From: an uncultured Bacteroidota bacterium
GTDB lineage: Bacteria > Bacteroidota > Bacteroidia > Chitinophagales > Saprospiraceae
Assembly (NCBI GenBank): GCA_937872515.1
Contig: CALMSX010000036.1
Location: 1 to 40,451, forward strand
Length of the DNA: 40,451 bases
Reading direction: 5' to 3'
In this document: positions 15,097-22,336 of the stretch, in pieces
Numbering within the stretch: the first letter of the stretch is position 1
How the letters are laid out: every line of letters begins with the position of its first letter
The notes under the pieces: generated by a model
Seen by the model: the letters and a program-made list of their open reading frames with translations, nothing else
Database searches by the model: none
What the model was told of the DNA's origin: nothing
Position numbers and translations under genes: made by a program

Positions 15097-16578
15097 ATGA
15101 AGTATAAAACTTTTCGGCTCACACTTCTGATTTGCATTCTTACTGCAGGAAGTGTAGCCGGACAAGGCGGTCTTTACACTTTTTCACTTCAGGGTCTGGG
15201 TGGTTACACCACCCCGGACGTTGTTCCCTTTTGGCTGAGAGCGAATCAGTACGGCAGCATCCCGTTGAGTGGAGCCTCTCTGAGTCTGACAGGGTCCGCG
15301 CAAAAGGAGTATGACCCGGGAAAGGAAAAGCTCTTCGACTGGGGAGCTTCCTTGGAAGGTCGCGCAAACCTTGGGCAGGGCTCAAATGTGACACTCATTG
15401 AAGGATATGGCAAGGTCAGGCTGGGAATCTTTGAACTGCGCGGCGGACGTTCGAAAAAGATTACCGGCCTCTGCGACACCACCCTGACTTCCGGCTCCTG
15501 GGCAATATCAGGAACAAACCTGGGCATTCCTGAAGTTGAACTTTCAGTGCGTGATTTTTGGACCTTTCCCTGGTTTGGAGGATTGTTTGCCTTCAAAGGC
15601 AACTTTTCGCACGGGTGGATGGGTGATTTGCAAATGTCAAGATATATACTGCATGATACCCTGACCCTGAAATCATACCTGCATCAGAAGTCGCTGTATA
15701 TACGATTCGGTAAACCTTCATGGAAGGTCAGGTTTTACGGGGGATTCAATCACCAGGTCGTCTGGGGCAGTGAGCAGAAATACTATCTCGATGATTACAC
15801 TCTCACTCCCGTTGAAACATTCCTCCACGTTGTAACAGGAAAAAAGTATAGTAACGGGTATATTCAGGAAGAGCGTCAGGGGAACCATCTTGGTTCAATA
15901 GATATCGGGCTGGAGATAGCGGTTGCTGAGCTGAGGATAATACTTTACCGGCAAAATTTATATGAGGTTGGAGGCTTGGCACGTCTTGCAAATATTCAGG
16001 ATGGTCTTAACGGTCTGATGATTGAGAACAGGCTTGAGAAAACGGGGAAAACTTATTGGAATAAATTCCTTTTTGAATTCCTTTATACCAAGAACCAGGC
16101 CGGAAGACCATGGTCACCTGAGTATGGTTCATACTATGAACCTTATTATAATCACGGACAATACCTTACCGGTTGGTCTTACGGCGGGACAGGGCTGGGC
16201 TCACCTTTCATCTCCACAAGGTCATACCTGCGGGACGGACTGGCCACTCATCCGGAAGACTTCTTTGTTAATAACCGCGTAATGGTTTTGCATGCCGGCG
16301 GTGTGGGCAGAATTGAAAATATTGATTATGTTTTCAAAGCCTCATGGTCAAAGAACTATGGAACATACCACACTACAGATGAGGAACAGTCAACCGGGAT
16401 TCCGGACCCGGGCTCAGCAGGTCTCTTCGGTGAAAGAAAACAGTTTTCAGCATACCTGGAACTGAATAAAATGATAAATGAGAAGATAGGCGCAGGTATA
16501 ATCGGAGCGGCAGATTTTGGCGAACTGTACTATAATTCAGCAGGTCTGTTCCTCAGATTCACATATCACTTCAGATAA
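15097..16578 (+). CDS. Wzi-like capsule assembly outer membrane protein
   Basis: This 493-residue protein has a Sec signal (MKYKTFRLTLLICILTAGSVAGQ) followed by beta-barrel-like sequence of alternating aromatic and polar strands, ending LFLRFTYHFR with a terminal aromatic-rich strand. The opening FSLQGLGGYTTPDVVPFWLRANQYG and the later Tyr/Gly-rich segment (YGSYYEPYYNHGQYLTGWSYGG) are typical of the Bacteroidota capsule-assembly Wzi family. Wzi-type proteins bind exported polysaccharide at the outer membrane and help hold it at the surface. Its place between capE and capF is unusual for a biosynthetic trio and suggests co-regulation of precursor synthesis with surface anchoring. Confidence 0.85.
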   Translation: MKYKTFRLTLLICILTAGSVAGQGGLYTFSLQGLGGYTTPDVVPFWLRANQYGSIPLSGASLSLTGSAQKEYDPGKEKLFDWGASLEGRANLGQGSNVTLIEGYGKVRLGIFELRGGRSKKITGLCDTTLTSGSWAISGTNLGIPEVELSVRDFWTFPWFGGLFAFKGNFSHGWMGDLQMSRYILHDTLTLKSYLHQKSLYIRFGKPSWKVRFYGGFNHQVVWGSEQKYYLDDYTLTPVETFLHVVTGKKYSNGYIQEERQGNHLGSIDIGLEIAVAELRIILYRQNLYEVGGLARLANIQDGLNGLMIENRLEKTGKTYWNKFLFEFLYTKNQAGRPWSPEYGSYYEPYYNHGQYLTGWSYGGTGLGSPFISTRSYLRDGLATHPEDFFVNNRVMVLHAGGVGRIENIDYVFKASWSKNYGTYHTTDEEQSTGIPDPGSAGLFGERKQFSAYLELNKMINEKIGAGIIGAADFGELYYNSAGLFLRFTYHFR

Positions 16579-16662
16579 TCTGTTATCAGAAGCAACAGCC
16601 GGAGCCTGACAATGTTATGCTTTTGTCCGGTATGATTGCTGAAAAGAATAAAACAATTAATA

Positions 16663-17781
16663 ATGATTAAGATAGGAATTACCGGTCAGGTTGGTTTTAT
16701 TGGGACACATCTTTTTAATTATCTGTCGCTCAGGAAAACAGAGGTGGAATTAATTCCGTTCCGTGACGACTTCTTTCAGGATCAGAACAAACTCGAAGCT
16801 TTTGTCGGCAAGTGTGATGCAATAGTTCATCTGGCTGCTCTTAACAGGCACAATGATCCTCAGACAATATATGATACTAATATTGAGCTGGTTAATAAAC
16901 TGATAACAGCCCTGGAGACAACTGGTGTAAAGCCTCACGTGCTGTTCTCCTCCTCTACCCAGGAAGAACGTGACAATGTCTTTGGTAAATCAAAGCGGGA
17001 GGGAAGGCGCCTGCTCGCAGAATGGGCAGACCGCTCGGGAGGGATTTTTACGGGGATGGTTATCCCCAATGTCTTTGGCCCTTTCGGTAATCCTTATTAT
17101 AATTCAGTGGTGGCAACCTTTTCTCACCAGCTGACTCATGATGAACAACCAGGGATTGAAATAGATGCACAATTGAGGCTTATCTACATCGGTGACCTCG
17201 TTAAAACCATCTGGTATCTCATTGAGAATAAAATTGCCGATAATGAATTCAGGATAACACCTACTGCTGAGGCCCGTGTCACAGAGATTCTGGCACTTTT
17301 GCAGAGTTTCAGGACACAATACTTTGAAAAGGGGATTATCCCGGACCTTACCGATCCTTTTGAGAAGAATCTTTTCAATACGTTTGTATGTTATATTGAT
17401 CACGAAAGCTATTTCCCGTTTAAGCTGAAAATGAACAGTGATGAACGGGGCTCTTTTGTTGAAACAGTAAAACTCGGCAGTGGAGGTCAGGTTTCTTTTT
17501 CAACATCCAGGCCCGGGGTTACCAGGGGAAATCATTTCCATACCAGGAAGGCAGAACGCTTCGCCGTGATAAAGGGAAAAGCCCTGATACAGCTTCGGCG
17601 GGTTGGAACAGATAAAGTGATCTCATTTGAACTTGATGGAGAAGAACCATCATATGTTGACATGCCTGTCTGGCACACTCACAACATTACCAACACAGGC
17701 AACGAAGATCTTTATACCATCTTTTGGATCAACGAATTATATGATCCGGCTGATCCGGATACTTTTTTTGAACAAGTTTAA
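16663..17781 (+). CDS. capF: UDP-2-acetamido-2,6-dideoxy-hexose reductase/epimerase (CapF/FnlB/WbjC)
   Basis: From ATG 16663 the protein has 372 residues; the TTG at 16636 would add a non-conserved leader. The N-terminal SDR domain (about 1-245) shows MIKIGITGQVGFIG, VHLAALNRH, FSSSTQEE and IPNVFGPFGNPYYNSVVATF. A C-terminal cupin (about 250-372) carries the metal-site block RGNHFHTRKAERF and DMPVWHTHNITN. CapF performs the second step to UDP-L-FucNAc (C3 epimerisation in the cupin, C4 reduction in the SDR). An oddity: the catalytic Tyr-x3-Lys reads Phe-Gly-Lys-Ser-Lys here (NVFGKSK), so the usual Tyr is Phe. The codon is TTT at 16981-16983. The rest of the fold looks intact. Confidence 0.88.
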   Translation: MIKIGITGQVGFIGTHLFNYLSLRKTEVELIPFRDDFFQDQNKLEAFVGKCDAIVHLAALNRHNDPQTIYDTNIELVNKLITALETTGVKPHVLFSSSTQEERDNVFGKSKREGRRLLAEWADRSGGIFTGMVIPNVFGPFGNPYYNSVVATFSHQLTHDEQPGIEIDAQLRLIYIGDLVKTIWYLIENKIADNEFRITPTAEARVTEILALLQSFRTQYFEKGIIPDLTDPFEKNLFNTFVCYIDHESYFPFKLKMNSDERGSFVETVKLGSGGQVSFSTSRPGVTRGNHFHTRKAERFAVIKGKALIQLRRVGTDKVISFELDGEEPSYVDMPVWHTHNITNTGNEDLYTIFWINELYDPADPDTFFEQV

Positions 17782-17828
17782 CTGTTAAGTAAGGGCAATC
17801 ACTCAGGTGTACCTGCCCGGGAAATGAA

Positions 17829-18971
17829 ATGAACACTACAAGACTGAAAGTACTTACCGTTGTAGGCACAAGGCCGGAGATAATCCGTTTGTCAAGGGTC
17901 ATGTCCCTGCTTGATGAACATGTGGATCATATAATTGCCCATACAGGGCAGAACTATGATTATGAATTAAATGAAATCTTTTTCAAGGATCTTGATTTGC
18001 GAAAGCCTGATTTTTTCCTGAATGTTGATGTCTCTTCACTGGAGGCCTCTGTCGGAGACATTATCCGGAAATCAGGCGAACTGCTTCGCAAGGAGAAACC
18101 TGATGCCCTTCTTGTGCTTGGAGATACCAACTCATGTCTTTCAGCCTATATGGCCAAGAGGCTTCATATTCCGATATTTCACATGGAAGCCGGAAACAGG
18201 TGTTTTGATTTCAATGTACCTGAAGAGATCAATCGGCGTGTAATAGATCATATTGCTGATTTTAACCTCGTTTATACAGAACATGCAAGGCGGCATCTGA
18301 TATCGGAGGGTCTTCCCCACAGGAGAATTTATCTCACCGGCTCCCCGATGTATGAGGTACTTAATCACTACAGGCCTAAGATTGATGCTTCGGTCATACT
18401 GGAAACCCTTAAGCTTACTAAGGGGCAGTATTTCGTAGTGTCAGTTCATCGTGAAGAGAACGTTGACAATCCGGAGAACCTCAGGAGGATTCTGTTGATT
18501 CTGAACCGCATGGCTGAAGAATACGGGGTGCCTGTTATTGTCTCAACCCATCCCAGGACACGCAAGCGTCTGGAGGCATCAGATAATCTGAAGATGAATT
18601 CACTGATCCGGTTCCTAAAGCCATTTGGCTTTACTGATTACGTTCATCTTCAGATGAATGCGCTATGTACGGTCTCTGACAGTGGCACGATCAGTGAAGA
18701 GTCAGCCATTCTTAATTTTCCGGCAATTTCCCTGCGCAACTCCATGGAACGGCCTGAGGCACAGGATGCGGGAACGATAATACTAACCGGCTTCAATCAA
18801 AGTATTGTGATCAATTCTATTAAGATAGCTCTGCAAGAAAATGTTAAACAGCCACTAAAACAACCGCCTTCAGAGTATTCTGTCCCTGACACCTCATGGC
18901 GAGTTCTTAAATTGATACAAGGACTGTCGTCATTGTCGAACAGATGGCATGGTGTAAGTAACACCTTGTAA
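17829..18971 (+). CDS. capG: UDP-GlcNAc 2-epimerase family, UDP-L-FucNAc synthase (CapG/FnlC/WbjD)
   Basis: This 380-residue GT-B-fold epimerase has all family landmarks: VVGTRPEIIRLSRVM (about 11-25), HTGQNYDYELNEIFF (39-53), LGDTNSCLSAYMAKR (97-111), HMEAGNRCFDFNVPEEINRR (118-137), SVHREENVDNPENL and the UDP-binding SDSGTISEESA. It lies 47 bp after capF, which points to the third step of UDP-L-FucNAc synthesis (C2 epimerisation of the CapF product), not to ManNAc formation. All three enzymes of the pathway are therefore in this window. The last ~25 residues are weakly conserved. Confidence 0.9.
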   Translation: MNTTRLKVLTVVGTRPEIIRLSRVMSLLDEHVDHIIAHTGQNYDYELNEIFFKDLDLRKPDFFLNVDVSSLEASVGDIIRKSGELLRKEKPDALLVLGDTNSCLSAYMAKRLHIPIFHMEAGNRCFDFNVPEEINRRVIDHIADFNLVYTEHARRHLISEGLPHRRIYLTGSPMYEVLNHYRPKIDASVILETLKLTKGQYFVVSVHREENVDNPENLRRILLILNRMAEEYGVPVIVSTHPRTRKRLEASDNLKMNSLIRFLKPFGFTDYVHLQMNALCTVSDSGTISEESAILNFPAISLRNSMERPEAQDAGTIILTGFNQSIVINSIKIALQENVKQPLKQPPSEYSVPDTSWRVLKLIQGLSSLSNRWHGVSNTL

Positions 18972-19060
18972 TTCCTGTTATACGCGAACGATTTCATAAG
19001 ATCATATTCTACTTGTAATCAGAAATCTTTGACTATTTTTATATCCTAAATGCAGGTGAG

Positions 19061-19855
19061 ATGAAAATTCAGCTAAAGTTGGTTCTGTTTCTTTTCTTAC
19101 TGTCTATGGTTTTTAATTCCTGTGTAACTAAGAAGGAATTAACCTACTTGAAGTACTCTGTCCGCACTGGCGAGGATTTGTATTCTGCTGGCGATGTAAG
19201 GGGATCAATTACTCCATCAGCTTATAAAATCCTTCCTTACGACAATTTATATATCAGGGTAATAACACCGGACCCGCAATGGTCTGAGCTTTTCAATACA
19301 ATGCCCGTTGGCGCAGGTGGTGCCGTAACTGAAGAAAGTGCCGGTTTATTTGGCTATCCGGTTGATGGTGATGGATACATTGAAATTCCTTTCGTGGGTC
19401 GGATCCAGGCAGGAGGCAGGACTCTATCGGAAATACGGGCAGAATTGGATTCGGCTTTCAAGGGTTATGTCACCGATGCATCAATAACAGTCAGACTGGT
19501 TAATAATTATGTTAGTGTTTTGGGTGAAGTCAGGCATCCGGGTCGGTACCGTTTGAGTAAAGACCAGGTTAATGTTTTGGAGGTTTTGTCCATGGCTGGT
19601 GATATGAGCGAATTTGGGAACAGGCAGAGAATACAACTTATCAGGCCATCTCCATACGGGCCAGTAATAAAGGAGTTCTCATTGTCAGACAGGAGTATTC
19701 TCTCCTCAGAATTCTATTATATAATGCCCAATGACATTATATACGCTATGCCCGTTAAAGGCCGCTCTTTCCAGGTTAACAGCTCGGTTTGGACATTGTT
19801 TCTTACAACTATTACCTCGGCATTGGGGGTAATAGGCTTCTTTCGTACTCTGTGA
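19061..19855 (+). CDS. wza: Polysaccharide export outer-membrane lipoprotein (Wza/OPX family)
   Basis: This 264-residue protein has a lipoprotein signal MKIQLKLVLFLFLLSMVFNSC (lipid Cys21). The polysaccharide-export domain (about 50-145: YKILPYDNLYIRV, VDGDGYIEIPFVGRIQAGGRTLSEIRAEL) is followed by an SLBB domain (about 148-235: VSVLGEVRHPGRYRLSKDQVNVLEVLSMAG). A hydrophobic C-terminal helix (about 243-262) is the likely outer-membrane segment. It is shorter than E. coli Wza, as is usual for Bacteroidota. It is followed by the Wzc-like gene (77 bp), giving the expected OPX/copolymerase pair that forms the trans-envelope export channel. Confidence 0.92.
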   Translation: MKIQLKLVLFLFLLSMVFNSCVTKKELTYLKYSVRTGEDLYSAGDVRGSITPSAYKILPYDNLYIRVITPDPQWSELFNTMPVGAGGAVTEESAGLFGYPVDGDGYIEIPFVGRIQAGGRTLSEIRAELDSAFKGYVTDASITVRLVNNYVSVLGEVRHPGRYRLSKDQVNVLEVLSMAGDMSEFGNRQRIQLIRPSPYGPVIKEFSLSDRSILSSEFYYIMPNDIIYAMPVKGRSFQVNSSVWTLFLTTITSALGVIGFFRTL

Positions 19856-19932
19856 TTGAACAGTAATGCAATATATTTTTCCTGGGAGGTGAGTAAGTAT
19901 TAGTCTTCCAGAAAAGTAAATGTTACAGAACT

Positions 19933-22317
19933 ATGATCAGCAAGACCAAAAATGACTTTCAACTTGAGCAGCATGTGCTGCCTCGGGAGACTGATAAGAA
20001 TGATTTACAGGTATTCCTTCCATTGATCCTGAAGAATTGGTATTGGTTTGTTTTTGCCGTGATTGTTGGTTTGCTAGGGGTACGGTTTTATATAAATCAT
20101 ACCATGCCTGTTTACAGGACATCGGCAACTATTCTGATCAACGAAACCGGTGAAAGGTCTTTTATGGATAACTCCGAAATCCTGCAGGGTCTTGGACTTC
20201 CCGGCGGTATGAGAAACGTACAGAATCAGGTTATGATCCTTAATTCAATTGCGTTGACAGAGAGTACGCTAAGGGAGTTGCCGTTTGAGGTTGAATACTA
20301 CTTCCGTACGATTAGGAATATTTTGCCAATCTACCCGGAGACACCAGTTAAGGTTGTTGCTGATGGAGAAATCCCGCTACCCAGAGACACAGAGTTCTTT
20401 ATTGAATTTTTAGGGAACAATATGATTAATGTTGGATGTAAGTCTGAATACTATCCATTTCAGAAGACAACAGCTTTTGGTGAAGAAATAATTGTAAATG
20501 GTGGAAGTTTCATTGTAGAATGCAGAAATGAAGAATGGGTTATTAATAACCTTGATAGAACTTTGTATTTCAACATTCACAGCAGAAAACAACTGGTTGA
20601 GTATTTTGTAAAAAGAATTAACGTTGAACTTATATCGAGGGACGGATCAGTCCTGAGGGTTAGCATGCTCGGGACGAATCCGGAAAAGGATGTTGATTTC
20701 CTGAATAAGCATCTTGAAAGATTCCAGGCCATTTCATTGAATAAAAAGAATGCTGAAGCCAACAGGAGAATACAGTTTATTGAAGATCAGCTTGTGGGTA
20801 TTTCGGATTCCCTGTCCATGACCGAGAACAGACTGCAGCAGTTTCGTTCCTCTCATCGGGTAATGGATCTTTCAGTTCAGGGACAGTCTATTATTGGACA
20901 GGTGACTCTTCTGGAAAACGAAAGGGCAAGACTTAATCTCGAAGCCAATTATTATGATTATCTGGCTGATTATCTTGCAAAGGATGCTACGGGAGAGGTT
21001 CCCATAGTGCCAATCACGATGGGCATCACTGATCCCGGTTTGACCCGGATTGTCGAAGAGCTTGCTGAACTTCAGGGGCAGTTGTCACTGACCGGTGCAG
21101 GAGAAAGGAACCCGTTACAGAGAAACCTTGAGCAGAGGGTTCGTAGCGCTAAAGGTGCTCTTAGTGAGACCCTGAACGGTTTGAGAAGGGCGAATAGTCT
21201 TGCCAGGTCTGAGAATCAGGAGCAGATAAACAGGGCCAATGCACAGGCCTCAGCTCTTCCTGTAACCGAACGGCAACTGTTGGGTATTGAAAGAAAGTTC
21301 AGGCTGAACGATGAACTGTACACCTTTCTCCTTGAAACAAGGGCTGAGCAGGAGATGCAGAAAGCCTCCAACAAAGCAGACAGTGAGATCATTGATCCTG
21401 CTGATGCACGTTTCAGTACTATGGTGTCTCCAAACAGGATGAAACTGATGCTACTTGCTATTTTTGGAGGTTTTGCTCTACCCCTGTCGGTTATTTTCCT
21501 TAGATTCCTCTTCAATAAAAAGCTTAAGGAAGAGGATATAAGGGAGATGACAGATATTCCGGTGGTCGGAAATATACCTCACAGCGAAGAGAAGGTTAAT
21601 ACTGTTGTGTTCGACAATCCTGGTTCAGTTGTTGCGGAATCATTCCGGCTTTTGAGATCAAGAATGCAGTTTTTTACGAAAGATGCGAAAGCTCCGGTTA
21701 TCCTTGTAACATCCTCCATGCCCTCGGATGGGAAGACCTTTGCTGCGATTAATCTCGCATCTGTATACAGTCTTCTTAATAAAAGAACTGTGCTGGTTGG
21801 CTTTGATTTAAGGAAGCCGAAAATATTTAAGGATTTTGGCCTCTCAAATGACAAAGGAGTCTCAACTTTGTTAATTGGGCAAGATAGGATTCAGGACGTA
21901 ATTCAATCTACCAGGTTCGAAAATCTTTCAATCATCTCTGCAGGCCCCATACCTCCTAATCCATCCGAATTGACCGCACTAGGAAAGACTGAAGAATTAT
22001 TAAAATACCTAAAGGAGAAATTTGAATACATTATAGTAGACACCTCTCCCATAGGATTAGTATCGGATACGTATTATCTTGCTTCAATGGCAGATACTAT
22101 TCTTCTTGTGGTAAGACCGGAGAAGACACTTAAGGAAATGTTTGAGAGGACTCTTATGGAGATAAAATCAAGCGGTACCAAGGGAGTTGGATTATTGATA
22201 AACGATATTAAACCTGGAAGCGGGCGTTACGGATATGGTGAAAAATACGGATATACTGCTGACAAGGGCAGGTCAAAAAAGCGCTTCTTGAAGAAGGCAC
22301 AATTTGCACGGAGTTGA
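19933..22317 (+). CDS. wzc: Polysaccharide copolymerase / BY-kinase (Wzc family)
   Basis: The protein has 794 residues. TM1 lies at about 36-55 (WYWFVFAVIVGLLGVRFYI) and is followed by a Wzz-type periplasmic domain with long coiled-coil character (about 250-460). TM2 is at about 505-527. The cytoplasmic bacterial tyrosine kinase domain shows Walker A SSMPSDGKTFAAINLA, Walker A' VLVGFDLRKPK and Walker B YIIVDTSPIGLVSD. The C-terminus has a short Tyr cluster (GRYGYGEKYGY), the usual autophosphorylation site. Kinase cycling controls chain length and export with the Wza-like protein upstream. It is the last gene of this block and converges on the PL9-like gene with a 19-bp gap. No separate phosphatase gene is visible here. 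Confidence 0.93.
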   Translation: MISKTKNDFQLEQHVLPRETDKNDLQVFLPLILKNWYWFVFAVIVGLLGVRFYINHTMPVYRTSATILINETGERSFMDNSEILQGLGLPGGMRNVQNQVMILNSIALTESTLRELPFEVEYYFRTIRNILPIYPETPVKVVADGEIPLPRDTEFFIEFLGNNMINVGCKSEYYPFQKTTAFGEEIIVNGGSFIVECRNEEWVINNLDRTLYFNIHSRKQLVEYFVKRINVELISRDGSVLRVSMLGTNPEKDVDFLNKHLERFQAISLNKKNAEANRRIQFIEDQLVGISDSLSMTENRLQQFRSSHRVMDLSVQGQSIIGQVTLLENERARLNLEANYYDYLADYLAKDATGEVPIVPITMGITDPGLTRIVEELAELQGQLSLTGAGERNPLQRNLEQRVRSAKGALSETLNGLRRANSLARSENQEQINRANAQASALPVTERQLLGIERKFRLNDELYTFLLETRAEQEMQKASNKADSEIIDPADARFSTMVSPNRMKLMLLAIFGGFALPLSVIFLRFLFNKKLKEEDIREMTDIPVVGNIPHSEEKVNTVVFDNPGSVVAESFRLLRSRMQFFTKDAKAPVILVTSSMPSDGKTFAAINLASVYSLLNKRTVLVGFDLRKPKIFKDFGLSNDKGVSTLLIGQDRIQDVIQSTRFENLSIISAGPIPPNPSELTALGKTEELLKYLKEKFEYIIVDTSPIGLVSDTYYLASMADTILLVVRPEKTLKEMFERTLMEIKSSGTKGVGLLINDIKPGSGRYGYGEKYGYTADKGRSKKRFLKKAQFARS

Positions 22318-22336
22318 GTATCCAGTAACCATTTGC

